A stretch of DNA of 64,000 nt from Engraulis encrasicolus (GCF_034702125.1 NC_085869.1:56092841-56156840); one strand, 5' to 3'. Shown: positions 49,698 to 62,768, numbered from the stretch's first letter. Program-made: numbers and translations. Notes: generated from the letters alone by a model not told the origin.

Positions 49698-52600
49698 GTC
49701 AGTATTCTGTCTTGCCCAATTAAGTTTTCAGATGTTATGTGTAGGGGTGTGTTCCAATATACAATGTACGACCTTGCATCCTCCACTTGTGCTTGTGGCC
49801 TCGTACCAGGAAGTAATACTTCGTGATGACATCACTGACAACAGCATTATACTTCAATATCTCGCAAAAGCTCAATTGTGAAGTCATTTTCTCATTTGCA
49901 AACTGCATGGTGAATGAGGAATAGTCCCGCAAAAATTGTTGTGGCTAGGCTGACAGCAGGGAAACTGAATTGTGTTCTCCTTGGAGGCCGGGCGTCAGAA
50001 AAACGTGAGGCCACAAGCACAAGTGGAGGACGCAAGGTCGCATATTGGAATGCACACTAGGTATTTGTGCCTTACAAAACTTTGACAACACGGTAAGAAC
50101 CGGAGCCATGGAAGTAAGCGTAATCTCATTGACCTCTGTGTTCCTTATTTACACAAAGATGGCAGCTCATGGAGCCCTTGACACACAGATTGCCATTGAC
50201 ATAGTACAAAAATAGTTACCGGAAGTGAGCTTGGAAAACAGAAAGTGCAGTAAACGTACGTTAAATTCTTTTAAGTCATTTTTGCTTGTTTCTTAGTGAT
50301 TCCGTGTTAGTCTCCAGCGAAAAGAAAGCCACTGCTTAAAATTATTTGAACCTACGTGAATCATGTCACCAACTGACTTCCGGTTCCCCGATTGTCACAA
50401 CTCTTAATTCCATGGCTCTGTTAAGAACCATTGGTATGGAAACGGCAAATATCTTTAGAGCTGCGTTCCCCCATTCTGAACGTGAACAAGCTTGCTTGGC
50501 TTGCAATGCTTGAGATTTAAATTTGTCACATTAGTACATTTCTCATGTTCACCAGCATGTATTGAAACTTTATCCCTCACCATTGTACAAATTTCACCAC
50601 AAAAAATCTGAAAACCTAGGCTATGGGTGTAAAATAGTGAACTTAGCCAGTTAGCTGTAAATTATGTGGGATTGCTAGGCTGCTAATGCTATATCGCCTC
50701 CATTTCAGTCAACATCACAGTACAGAGACTACAGTACATACTGTAACTGTGTACAAACATTAACCCAACACCTAAGCCTATGTAACAATCTGAGCGTAGC
50801 GTGACAAGAAAAAGCTTGGAAGAACATTGCGGTGCTTGGGGAAATATTCTCTGCACGCGTAGCCTGGTTCTCACTGACGGTGCGTGTGTGTAGCTCTGAA
50901 AACGCGCCGTCGGTGACAACCAGGCTTATGCACACGCCCTCTCTCACACACACACATACACACGCGCGCGAGCGGGCGGACATTCTTCAACCAGTCTGAA
51001 CTCTTTGCATTGCATGCTTGAAGCCGATACAAATTGTGAGGGGTAAATAAATGTGGACACATGATACATTGTAAAGATTTTTCTCAGTTGCCGTGTCTGC
51101 AGTATTGAGCAAAGAAAACAGGTGCACACATGTTTCCAACATTCCAGTAGCCATGTTGACACGCCTCACGACTGATTGCGCATTTCTTGTACCGCATCTC
51201 TGCCGAAAACTGTTAAAACTCTGCGTTATTTCGGTGCACCTATCTCAACTTCGTCTGCACCATCATCACCCATCACTACCACGCACTTAACTTCGGCACC
51301 ATGCAGACTGGGAATAATGTGAATAATGATGCCGAATGACTGTTACCTAAGAGGACGATGAGAATAAAATATGAAACACTCCGCTGAATTGATATGCAAG
51401 TTGTGAAAGAGTTTGCAGGCACATTTATAGCCTAGTCTTCATCGCAGCCACTAACTGTCTAACTGAGTCGACATTTTGGCAATCTTGAAGTTCAAGAAAT
51501 GTGGCCCGAGCAAGCTTTTCCCTCATTCGCTTTCCTATACTCCGCGCAGACTTGTGACCACCACCTGCATGCATTGCATTCCCTTCTTGATTGCTTACAG
51601 AAACACTCCAGTTGCTAAAGAGATATGTTATACAGTAGGTTTGAGTCTTTTAACTGCCTGCACGTAAAGGCAATAATAACTGAGCAGGCTTAGTAGAACC
51701 TCTGGCCATAGTAGGCCAATGCATTTTATTATCATGTATTTAATATTAAACAAAAATCAATAGACTCTCCAGCGAGTTTAGGAAGACGACTGCTCGAATA
51801 TATTATTATCCTATAGCCTAGCTAATACAATTTGTAATAATGAGGACACAAATAGACAAAGCAACATTTAAGTAGGCTATAACTTAAGACATTCACTATT
51901 GCCCTGGCCCAGTTCGATATGAAAAGGCACCCTGCGTCTCCGCAAAACATGTGATTGCGTTATTCTCACCGCCAAACAAAGGACATGCTGTAGTGCAAAC
52001 TCTACATAGCATAACATAGCTTGTTATCCACTAAGTTGCAGAAGCACACACCAGGCAGGAAGAAGTTAGAATTATACAGTAACCAACTCAGCTACCATTC
52101 ATCAGAGGGACTTCCACTGGGTAGAACCACACCATTCAAACTCAGGGAAACTTGAGGACACGTGCGTGCTATGCGAAAAGACAGGGTGAACCATGATGGG
52201 TAAATTATTTGTTCATTGTGTAAAAAACCTCTACATGTCTATCACTCTTTATTTATTTAGGCTTAGTTCTACTTACAAATAGCACCCTGGTGCCAATAAA
52301 CTTCCTCGATGCATGTTTGCCATGGCCGCGTCTTCTGCTCCGCTACAGTTGACGTCATAACGCCGCCACTCTCAGTTAACAGGTGTAAGGAATTGTCCTG
52401 ATGACTCCTGGGTCACATTGATCAGATATATCCGATCTGACTGATTACACTGTAGACAGACACATTCACTTATATCCGATTTGTATCTGGAAAGGGCCTG
52501 TATCTGATCTGAGAAGATCGGAATTCATAGGCTTTTGTGCTGTTTACATATGGGTCGCATATATCAGATATGTGTCACATTGGAGAAAAAAATTGGATAT

Positions 52601-53065
52601 GAGTAACTTCAAGTGACTAATCTAAACACGGTCTATATTGCCTGTGCTATCATGATTATTGTTGCAGCCAAAATCACATTAATTTTGATTAATTGTGCAT
52701 TCATACAATATATTTCTGCTAGCAAGACTCAGGAAACAAGGTTAGGATCAGTCAAGTCTTTAATTTGCAAACATGAACCAAGTCAGGAAAAATAAACAAG
52801 GTTTGGAAGTAAACGCTCAGAAGATCATGACTTGATCCAAAGATCCAAACTTGCAAGGGTGTATCATCCAACAGAAAGGTTGGTGTCTGAGTGTTGCACC
52901 TTGAGTTTAAATGGGTGTGAGTTCAACACAAGTTGAACTCTGTTTGGTTGCTACATGGGTACAGACATTTAAGTTAGTGAGCAAAGACAAATCACACCCC
53001 ACACTTAGTGACCTTCTCTTGTGTTAGTGAGCTTCTTTTATGTGTGGAAATGGTTGCATTTTCAG
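49698..53065 (+). other. Long intron before array 2; no exon recognised
   Basis: Contains the MITE at 49743-50059 and a short inverted repeat at 50857-50932 (AGCCTGGTTCTCACTGACGG matched by CCGTCGGTGACAACCAGGCT). Array homology starts abruptly at about 52874 inside a class f copy (AAAGGTTGGTGTCTGAGTG), which marks the left edge of the duplicated block. Confidence 0.45.
49743..50059. mobile_element. Inverted-repeat MITE, arms about 55 bp
   Basis: The left arm GTGTTCCAATATACAATG, ACCTTGCATCCTCCACTTG, is matched in inverse by CAAGTGGAGGACGCAAGGT, CATATTGGAATGCACAC. About 317 bp, non-coding. Confidence 0.8.
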
Positions 53066-54707
53066 AGGTGACAAAGCCACCCACATCCCCAAGTTGGTTT
53101 CAGAGTGTTTGCATCTTGAGTTGTCAAAAGAACATGTTTCCCTATGTGACCTTGCTACCTTTGTTGTGACTAAATGACATCTAAATACAGAGTATACTAG
53201 TGACCATGACTACATACATGTACATGTCATTATAATGGTTATTAATGGTTTCATTTTCAGAAGAGGTGAAGAATCCAGCAACACCAGGTTAGTTTGAGAG
53301 TGTTTGCACCTTGAGTTGTCTGAAGTACCTGTTGTCCTCTGTCTGTCTGTTTGCTTCTTTGGTTGCGGTAAAGGTGCAGTCTACATATTTTAGTTATCTT
53401 AAAACCACCATTAATCCATAATAATGTGCTAAATCAAATCACCTACACTTAGTCACCTTTGTGTGTAATGGCTGCATTTGCAGAAGTAGCAAAGCCACCC
53501 GCAACCCCTTGTCGGTTTGAAAGTGTCTTTCCTTCACGGTCTAAAGGACATGTTGCACAGTATATGTAGTTTTACTATGTGTGCTTGCTACTTCATTTGT
53601 CGAACATATCCATATCCGTATTTAATGAATTACAAATCACCACCTACCCTTAGTAATGTTGTGTTGTGTAATGGTTGGATTTCCAGAAGTGGTGAAGGAA
53701 GCAGCAATCCCAGGTTGGTTTGAGATTGCTTGCACCTTGATTTCTCTGAAGGACATGTTGTACATTAAATGTACAACACACGTTTTATTCTATGTGCCTG
53801 CTACTTCAATTAGGGAGAACATCACTTCTAGATAGATATGTAAGGGATAACGGTCGACGAGGTGACTGATTCCAAAAAGTTAATGGCGAGGCGGCGGCTC
53901 TGAACTCTGGCGACGTGCCCAGCACTGAGACAGAGTTGCCTCCTCCAAACCATTAACTTTGTGGAACCGGTCGACCTTGAAGGCCGTCATCCTGCTTATC
54001 TGTTATTAAAGGTAGGGTACAATTTTAATTTGATTACTGTCTGTAAAGTTGTAGGAACCATGCCAACTGCACTAGCATCTTGTAAGCAAGATAGACACAT
54101 CCATAATCTGGAGTTTGAACGTTTTACTATGTGTGTTTGCCACGTCATTTGGCTAAAATATCCCTTCCAGTTCATATTTAATGAATTGCAAATCACTATC
54201 TACCCTGAGTTAAATTGTGTTGTGTAATGGTTGCATTTTCAAAAGTGGTGAAGCCACCAGCAACCCCAGGTTGGTTTGAAAGTGTTTGCACCTTGGGTTG
54301 TCTTTGTTGTTGAGTTGTCTGAAGTACCTGGTGTCCTCTGTCAGTTAGTTTGCTTCTTTGGTTGCGGTAAAGGTACAGTCTACATATTTTAGTTAGAATT
54401 AGTAATAATATCCAAAATCATATCACAACCTAAACTTATTAATCTTCTTGAGTGTAATGGCTGCATTTCCAGAAGTTGCAAATCCATGCGCAACTCCAGG
54501 TTGGTTTGAGAATGTTTGCACCTTGTGGTCTCTAGGACAAGTGTTGTCTTCTGTCTCTCTGTCTGTTTGCTACTTAAGTTGTGGCAAACATTTGTCTTCA
54601 TATTTTGATTAGCACATGACAGCCTACATTATACGTCTTTATAATGTTTGTTCATAGTTGCAATTGTTGCAATTGGCATAATGTGGCAACGCCACTAGCA
54701 ACTAAAG
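53066..54707 (+). CDS. PEVK-like micro-exon unit 4 (start of array 2)
   Basis: Intact: a 53066-53092 (EVTKPPTSP), b 53261-53287 (EEVKNPATP, donor GTTAGT), c 53484-53510 (EVAKPPATP, weak donor GTCGGT), d' 53687-53713 (EVVKEAAIP) and e 54473-54499 (EVANPCATP). Dead: d 54243-54269 (acceptor CAA) and f 54680-54707 (acceptor CAT plus an extra base). The d' class, with KEAA in place of KPPA, occurs only here and in unit 5. It is followed by a hairpin insert (53849-53994). Confidence 0.78.
53849..53994. repeat. Hairpin insert in the intron after exon d', copy 1
   Basis: GGTCGACGAGG and AAAAAGTTAATGG on the left are matched in inverse by CCATTAACTTTGTGG and CCGGTCGACC on the right. The loop is GC-rich. 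A second copy lies at 56028-56166 in the next unit, so the insert was present before that duplication. Confidence 0.65.
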
Positions 54708-54895
54708 GTTGGTGTCTGAGTGTTGCACCTTCAGTTTAAATGGCTGTGTGTTTAAACACAAGTTGAACTCTGTCTGGTTGCTACATGGGTACAGACATTT
54801 AAGTTAGTGAGCAAAGACAAATAACACCCCACACATAGTGACCTGCTCTTGTGTTAGTGAGCTTCTTTTGTGTGTGGAAATGGTTGCATTTTCAG

Positions 54896-56807
54896 AAGTG
54901 ACGAAGCCACCCACATCCCCAAGTTGGTTTCAGAATGTTTGCATCTTGAGTTGTCAAAAGAACATGTTTCCCTCTGTGAACTTGCTACCTTTGTTTGTGA
55001 CGAAATTATGTCTGCATAAAGTATATTAGTGACCATGACAACATGTACATGTAATTTTAATGGTTATTAATGGTTGCATTTTCAGAAGAGGTGAAGAAGC
55101 CAGCAACACCAGGTTGGTTTTCATAGTGTTTGCACCTTGATTTTTCTGAAGTACACATTGTCCTTTGTCTGTCTGTTTGCTTCTTTGGTTGCGGTAAAGG
55201 TACAGTCTACATATTTTGTTATCTTATAACCACCAACACTCCATGATACTGCGCAAAATCAAATCACCACCTACTCTTAGTCACCTTTCTGTGTAATGGC
55301 TGCATTTGTAGAAGTTGCAAAGCCACCCGCAACCCCAGGTCTAAAGGACTTGTTGCACAGTACATGTAGCTGTTTTACTACTGTATGTGTGCTTTCTACT
55401 TCATTTGACTAAAATATCCCTTTTAGTTCATATTTAATGAACTACAAATCACTATCTACCCTTAGTTAAATTGTGTCGTGTATTTGTTGCATTTCCAGAA
55501 GTGGTGAAGCCACCAGCAACCCCAGGTTGGTGTGAGAGTGTTTGCACCTTGGGTTGTCATTGTTGATGAGTTGTCTGAAGTACCTGGTGTCCTCTGTCTG
55601 TCTATTTGCGTCTTTGGTTGCTGTAAAAGTACAGTCTACATGTTTTAGTTATAATTTGTAATAATATGCAAAATCACATCACAACCTAAGCTTAGTAATC
55701 TTCTTGCGTGTAATGACATTTTACTATGTGTGCTTGAATGATGTTTTACTTTGTGTGCTTGCTACTTCATTTGGCAAAAATATCCCTTCTAGTTCATATT
55801 TAATGAATTACAAATCACCACCTATACTTAGTAACGTTGTGTTGTCTAATGGTTGCATTTCCAGAAGTGGTGAAGGAAGCAGCTACCCCAGGTTGGTTTG
55901 AGATTGCTTGCACCTTGATTTTTCTAAAGGACATGTTGTACAGTAAATTTGCGACACACGTTTTACTCAATGGGCCTGCTATTTCAATTAGGGAGAACAT
56001 GACTTCTAGATAGATATGTAAGGGATAACGGTCAACGAGGTGACTGATTCCAAAAAGTGAATGGGGAAGTGGCGGCTCTGAACTCTGGCGACGTGCCCAG
56101 CACTGAGACAGAGTTGCCTCCTCCAAACCATTAACTTTGTGGAACCGGTCGACCTTGAAGGCCGTCATCCCAGCAACTGCACCAGCATCTTGTAAGCAAG
56201 ATAAAAACATCCATAATCTGGAGTTTGAACGTTTTACTATGTGTGTTTGCCACGTCATTTGGCTAAAATATCCCTTCTAGTTCATATTTAATGAATTGTA
56301 AATCACTATCTACCCTTAGTTAAATTGTGTTGTGCAATGGTTGCATTTTCAGAAGTGGTGAAGCCACCAGCAACCCCAGGTTGGTGTGAGAGTGTTTGCA
56401 CCTTGTCTTTGTTGTTGAGTTGTCTGAAGTACCTGGTGTCCTCTATCTGTTTGCTTCTTTGGTTGCGGTAAAGGTCTACATTATTTTAGTTATAATTAGT
56501 AATAATAGGCAAAAACATATCACAACCTAAACTTAGTAATCTTCTTGAGTTAATGGCTGCATTTGCAGAAGTTGCAAAGCCATGCGCAACTCCAGGTTGG
56601 TTTGAGAATGGTTGCACCTTGTGGTCTCTAAGACAAGTATTGTCTTCTGTCTCTCTGTCTGTTTGCTACTTAAGTTGTGTCAAACATTTGTCTACATATT
56701 TTGATTAGCATATGACAGCCTACGTTATACAGTACGTCTTAAAGATTTTTGTTCATGGTTGCAATTGTTGCAATTGGCACAAGTGGCAACGCCACTAGCA
56801 ACTAAAA
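54896..56807 (+). CDS. PEVK-like micro-exon unit 5 (extended)
   Basis: Intact: a 54896-54922 (EVTKPPTSP), b 55086-55112 (EEVKKPATP), c 55312-55338 (EVAKPPATP, donor GTCTAA after a deletion), d 55499-55525 (EVVKPPATP), d' 55865-55891 (EVVKEAATP), a second d 56353-56379 (EVVKPPATP) and e 56569-56595 (EVAKPCATP). Dead: f 56781-56807 (acceptor CAC). The first class e copy of this unit was removed by a deletion near 55715. This unit gives the largest number of usable exons of any unit. Confidence 0.8.
56028..56166. repeat. Hairpin insert, copy 2
   Basis: About 95% identical by eye to 53849-53994, but the left GTCGAC has become GTCAAC and the stem is slightly eroded. It follows exon d' in the same position as in unit 4. 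Confidence 0.65.
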
Positions 56808-56997
56808 GTTGGTGTCTGAGTGTTGCACCTTGAGTTTAAATGGCTGTGTGTTTTAAAACACAAACTGAACTCTGTCTGGTTGCTACATGGATGCAGACAT
56901 TTAAGTTAGTGAGCTAAGACAAATAACAAACCATACATAGAGACCTTCTCTTGTGTTAATGAGCTTCGTTTGTGTGTGGAAATGATTGCATTTTCAG

Positions 56998-58095
56998 AAG
57001 TGACACAGCCACCCTCATCCCCAAGTTGGTTTCAGAATGTATGCGTCTTGAGTTGTCAAAGGAACATGTTTCTCTCTGTGAACTTGCTACCTTTGTTGTG
57101 ACGAAATAATGTCTACATACAATATATTAGTGACCAGGACAACATATACATATGCACATGTCATTATAATGGTTATTAATGGTTGCATTTTCAGAAGAGG
57201 TGAAGAAGCCAGCAGCACCAGGTTGGTTTGATAGTGTTTGCACCTTGAGTTGTCTGGAGTAGACGTTGTCCTTTGTCTGTCTGTTTGATTCTTTGGTTGC
57301 GGTAAAGGTACAGTCTCCATATTTCGTTATCTTATAAACACCAACACTCCATAATATTGTGCATAATCAAATCACCACCTACTCTTAGTCACCTTTGTGT
57401 GTAATGGCTGCATTTGTAAAAGTTACAAAGCCACCCGCAACCCCAGTTCGGTTTGAGAGTGTCTTTTCCTGACGTTGTCTAAAGGACATGTTGCACAGTA
57501 TATGTAGACGTTTTACTATATGTGCTTTCTACTTCATTTGACTGAAATATCCCTTTTAGTTTATATTTAATGAATTACAAATCACTACCTACCCGTAGTT
57601 ACGTTGCGTTGTGTAATGGTTGCATTTCCAGAAGTGGTGATGCCACCAGCAACCCCAGGTTGGTCTGAGAGTTTTTGCACCTTGGGTTGTCATTGTTGTT
57701 GAGTTGTCTGAAGTACCTGGTGTCCTCTGTCTGTCTGTTTGCTTCTTTGGTTGCTGTTAAAGTGCAGTCTACATATTTTAGTTATACTTAGTTATAATGT
57801 GCAAAATCATATCACAACCTAAACTTAGTAATGTTCTTGTGTGTAATGGCTGCATTTGCAGAAGTTGCAAAGCCATGCACAACTCCAGGTTGGTTTGAGA
57901 ATGTTTGCACCTCGTGGTCTCTAGGACAAGTGTTGTCTTCTGTCTCTCCGTCTGTTTGCTACTTAAGTTGTGGCAAACATTTGTCTACATATTTTAATTA
58001 GCACATGACAGCCTACGTTATACGTCTTGATAATGTTTGTTCATGGTTGGAATTCTTGCAATTGGCATTAGTGGCAACGCCACTAGCAACTAAAG
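56998..58095 (+). CDS. PEVK-like micro-exon unit 6
   Basis: Intact: a 56998-57024 (EVTQPPSSP), b 57195-57221 (EEVKKPAAP), d 57632-57658 (EVVMPPATP), e 57862-57888 (EVAKPCTTP) and f 58072-58095 (24 nt, VATPLATK). In f the ancestral acceptor is gone, but a T created TTAG three bases downstream, giving a shorter exon in the same phase. Dead: c 57420-57446 (acceptor TAAA). It forms the first half of a two-unit block that is repeated in units 8-9. Confidence 0.8.
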
Positions 58096-58284
58096 GTTGG
58101 TGTCTGAGTGTTGCACCTTGAGTTTAAATGGCTGTGTGTTTTAAAACACAAGTTGAATTCTGTCTGGTTGCTACATGGATGCAGACATTAAGTTAATAAG
58201 CAAAGACAAATAGCAACCCATACATAGTGACCTTCTCTTGTGTTAGTGAGCTTCGTTTGTGTGTGGAAATGATTGCATTTTCAG

Positions 58285-59383
58285 AAGTGACACAGCCACC
58301 CTCATCCCCAAGTTGGTTTCAGAATGTATGCGTCTTGAGTTGTCAAAGGAACATGTTTCTCTCTGTGAACTTGCTACCTTTGTTGTGACGAAATAATGTC
58401 TACATACAATATATTAGTGACCAGGACAACATATACATATGCACATGTCATTATAATTGTTATTAATGGTTGCATTTTCAGAAGAGGTGAAGAAGCCAGC
58501 AACACCAGGTTGGTTTTCATAGTATTTGCACCTTGAGTTGTCTGAAGTAGACGTTGTCCTTTGTCTGTCTGTTTGCTTCTTTGGTTGCGGTAAAGGTACA
58601 GTCTCCATATTTTGTTATCTTATAAACACCAACACTCCATAATATTGTGCATAATCAAATCACCACCTACTCTTAGTCACCTTTGTGTGTAATGACTGCA
58701 TTTGTAGAAGTTGCAAAGCCAACCGCGACCCCAGTTCCGTTTGAGAGTGTCTTTTCCTGACGTTGTCTAAAGGACATGTTGCACAGTATATGTAGACATT
58801 TTACAATGCTTGCTTCCTACTTCATTTGACTAAAATATCCCTTTTAGTTCATATTAAATGAATTACAAATCACTACCTGCCCTTAGTTACATTGTGTTGT
58901 GTAATGGTTGCAATTGTAGAAGTGATGAAGCCACCAGCAACCCCAGATTGGTTTGAAAGTGCTTGCGCCTTCGGTTGTCTTTGTTGTTGAGTTGTCTGAA
59001 GGACCTCTTGTCCTCTCTCTGTCTGTTTGCTTCTTTGGTTGCGGTAAAGGTACAGTCTACACATTTTAATTATAATTAGTTATAATGTGCAAAATCAAAT
59101 TACAACCTAAACTTAGTAACATTCTTGTGTTTAATGGCTGCATTTCAAAAAGTTGCAAAGCCACGCGCAACCCCAGGTTGGTTTGGGAATGTTTGCACCT
59201 TGAAGTGTCTATGACAGGTGTTGTCCTCTGTCTCTCTGTCTGTTTGCTACTTTAGTTGTGGTAAATATTTGTCTACATATTTTGGTTAGCACATGACAGC
59301 CTATGGTACACATCTTGATAATGTTTGTTCATAGTTGCAATTGTCGCGATTGTCAGAAGTGGCAAAGCCACTAGCAACTAAAG
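58285..59383 (+). CDS. PEVK-like micro-exon unit 7
   Basis: Intact: a 58285-58311 (EVTQPPSSP), b 58482-58508 (EEVKKPATP) and f 59357-59383 (EVAKPLATK). Dead: c 58708-58734 (CAGTTCCG: the only GT would leave a 26-nt, frame-breaking exon), d 58920-58946 (EVMKPPATP, donor AT for GT) and e 59150-59176 (acceptor CAAA). Half of this unit's exons are unusable. Confidence 0.75.
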
Positions 59384-59570
59384 GTTGGTGTCTGAGTGTT
59401 GCACCTTGAGTTTAAATGGGTGCGTTTTTTAATACACAAGTTGAACTCTGACTGGTTGCTACATGGATGCAGACATTTAAGTTAGTAAAGAAAGACAAAT
59501 AACTACCCACGCTTAGTGACCTTCTCTTGTGTTAGTGAGCTATTGTCTGTGGAAATGGTTGCATATTCAG

Positions 59571-61487
59571 AAGTGACAAAGCCACCCACATCCTCAAGTT
59601 GGTTTCAGAATGTTTGCATCTTGACTTGTCAAAAGAACTCCCTCTGTGAAATTACTACGTTTGTTGTGACGAAATGATGTCTACATAAACTATATTAGTG
59701 ACCATGACAACATGTACATGTCATTATATTGGTTAATAATCGTTGCATTTTCAGAAGAGGTGAAGAAGCCAGCAACACCAGGTTGGTTTTCATAGTATTT
59801 GCACCTTGAGTTGTCAGAAGCAGGGCTTTGAACCGTTATTTTTTTCCAAACGTTCCGTTCCGAACAGAAACGGAATTATAACGTTTCCGGTTTTGAGTTC
59901 CACCAATAAATTGACGTTCCCGAACCGGTTAGAACCAAAAAATATTGTTCCCGGAACGGTTAATTTCGTTCCTGTCAGCTGATTACTCCCAATAGGCCTA
60001 ACTGACGTTAACCAAGAAAGACGGAAGTGCAAAACAGTCAGCCTACATTCAAAACTGCTTATTCAAGCGGATGAAAAGAATATCCTCCAGAATTTTGTCA
60101 TTCAGGGACGACCTAAGCGGAGAAGCAGAGAATAAACCTCAATTATGAAAATGTACGCTGACTTGGGTCACGGGGAGCACTACTGTATGATGGACATTGT
60201 GAGTTTGTGCATATTTGAAGCGGCCATGGATGCCCAATAACGCCGAAACATTGTCGGTGCGCTTTACACGCGCTTCCCTGCAATGTCTTACAATAATGCA
60301 ATGCAAACTCTGTCCTTTTTTATGACAGTGGTTTCTCTTAATAAAGATGTGGAGTGAAGACTTTGTAATCTACAGCTCTCTCTCCATTCAGTCAGAGAAT
60401 GTCTGATGTCACACAAGACGTGAACCTCAGCCGTCATGGTAACGTGCGCAGGAAAATAATTACTTTTTTTTTAGTTTAAGGAACGATATTAACCGGTATT
60501 AACCGGTTACCATTATTTTTAAATAAGTGTTCCCGTTCCAGAACATAAAAAATAATAACGTTTCCGGTTTCGTTTCTGTTCCCTGTAAAATACAAAAAGT
60601 TCCTGGTTTTCGTTTTCGTTCCTTGAACCGGTTCGAAGCCCTGGTCTGAAGTACTCGTTGTCCTTTGTCTGTCTGTTGGCTTCTTTGGTTGCGGTAAAGG
60701 TACAGTCTCCATATTTTGTTATCTTATAAACACCAACCCTCCATAATATTGTGCATAATCAAATCACCACCTACTCTTAGTCACCTTTGTGTGTAATGGC
60801 TGCATTTGTAAAAGTTGCAAAGCCACCTGCAACCCCAGTTCGGTTTGAGAGTGTATTTTCCTGACGTTGTCTAAAAGACATGTTGCACAGTATATGTAGA
60901 CGTTTTACTATATGTGCTTTCTACTTCATTTGACTGAAATATCCCTTTTAGTTTATATTTAATGAATTACAAATCACTACCTACCCTTAGTTACGTTGCG
61001 TTGTGTAATGGTTGCATTTCCAGAAGTGGTGATGCCACCAGCAACCCCAGGTTGGTGTGAAAGTTTTTGCACCTTGGGTTGTCATTGTTGTTGAGTTGTC
61101 TGAAGTACCTGGTGTCCTCTGTCTGTCTGTTTGCTTCTTTGGTTGCTGTTGAAGTGCAGTCTACATATTTTAGTTATAATTAGTAATGATATGCAAAATC
61201 ATATCACAACCTAAACTTAGTAATGTTCTTGTGTGTAATGGCTGCATTTGCAGAAGTTTCAAAGCCATGCACAACTCCAGGTTGGTTTGAGAATGTTTGC
61301 ACCTTGTGGTCTCTAGGACAAGTGTTGTCTTCTGTCTCTCTGTCTGTTTGCTACTTAAGTTTTGGCAAACATTTCTCTACATATTTTGATTAGCACATGA
61401 CAGCCTACGGTATACGTCTTTATAATTTTTGTTCATGGTTGGAATTCTTGCAATTGGCATTAGTGGCAACGCCACTAGCAACTAAAG
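59571..61487 (+). CDS. PEVK-like micro-exon unit 8, containing a hAT insertion
   Basis: Intact: a 59571-59597 (EVTKPPTSS), b 59755-59781 (EEVKKPATP), d 61024-61050 (EVVMPPATP), e 61254-61280 (EVSKPCTTP) and f 61464-61487 (24-nt form VATPLATK with the same shifted acceptor as unit 6). Dead: c 60812-60838 (acceptor TAAA, as in unit 6). From class b onward this unit is the duplicate of unit 6. Confidence 0.8.
59821..60643. mobile_element. hAT-type non-autonomous transposon, 823 bp
   Basis: Termini CAGGGCTTTGAACCG and CGGTTCGAAGCCCTG are inverted. The 8-bp target duplication is GTCAGAAG (59813-59820) and GTCTGAAG (60644-60651), with one mismatch. The sibling unit at 58482-58708 lacks it and shows the empty site. 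Internal GGAACGG / CCGTTCC motifs are repeated. There is no transposase. Confidence 0.85.
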
Positions 61488-61676
61488 GTTGGTGTCTGAG
61501 TGTTGCACCTTGAGTTTAAATGGCTGTGTGTTTTAAAACACAAGTTGAACTCTGTCTGGTTGCTACATGGATGCAGACATTAAGTTAGTAAGCAAAGACA
61601 AATAACAACCCATACATAGTGACCTTCTCTTGAGTTAGTGAACTTCGTTTATGTGTGGAAATGATTGCATTTTCAG

Positions 61677-62768
61677 AAGTGACAAAGCCACCCTCATCCC
61701 CAAGTTGGTTTCAGAATGTATGCGTCTTGAGTTGTCAAAGGAACATGTTTCTCTCTGTGAACTTGCTACCTTTGTTGTGACGAAATAATGTCTTCATACA
61801 ATATATTAGTGACCAGGACAACATATGCACATGTCATTATAATGGCTATTAATGGTTGCATTTTCAGAAGAGGTGAAGAAGCCAGCAACACCAGGTTGGT
61901 TTGATAGTATTTGCACCTTGAGTTGTCTGAAGTAGACGTTGTCCTTTGTCTGTCTGTTTGCTTCTTTGGTTGCGGTAAAGGTACAGTCTCCATATTTTGT
62001 TATCTTATAAACACCAACACTCCATAATATTGTGCATAATCAAATCACCACCTACTCTTAGTCACCTTTGTGTGTAATGGCTGCATTTGTAGAAGTTGCA
62101 AAGCCAACCGCAACCCCAGTTCCGTTTGAGAGTGTCTTTTCCTGACGTTGTCTAAAGGACATGTTGCAGAGTATATGTAGACATTTTACAATGCTTGCTT
62201 CCTACTTCATTTGACTAAAATATCCCTTTTAGTTCATATTAAATGAATTACAAATCACTACCTGCCCTTAGTTACATTGTGTTGTGTAATGGTTGCATTT
62301 GTAGAAGTGATGAAGCCACCAGCAACCCCAGGTCGGTTTGAAAGTGCTTGCGCCTTCGGTTGTCTTTGTTGTTGAGTTGTCTGAAGGACCTCTTGTCCTC
62401 TCTCTGTCTGTTTGCTTCTTTGGTTGCAGTAAAGGTACAGTCTACACATTTTAGTTATACTTAGTTATAATGTGCAAAATCATATTACAACCTAAACTTA
62501 GTAACCTTCTTGTGTTTATTGGTTTCATTTGAAAAAGTTGCAAAGCCACGCGCAACCCCTTGTTGGTTTGGGAATGTTTGCACCTTGAAGTGTCTAGGAC
62601 AGGTGTTGTCCTCTGTCTCTCTGTCTGTTTGCTACTTTTGTTGTGGTAAATATTTGTCTACATATTTTGGTTGGCACATGACAATCTACGGTACACGTCT
62701 TGATAATGTTTGTTCATAGTTGCAATTGTCGCGATTGTCAGAAGTGGCAAAGCCACTAGCAACTAAAG
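61677..62768 (+). CDS. PEVK-like micro-exon unit 9
   Basis: Intact: a 61677-61703 (EVTKPPSSP), b 61868-61894 (EEVKKPATP), d 62305-62331 (EVMKPPATP, donor GTCGGT) and f 62742-62768 (EVAKPLATK). Dead: c 62093-62119 (CAGTTCCG) and e 62535-62561 (acceptor GAAA). It is the duplicate of unit 7, except that its class d donor is a GT whereas unit 7 has AT. Confidence 0.78.
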
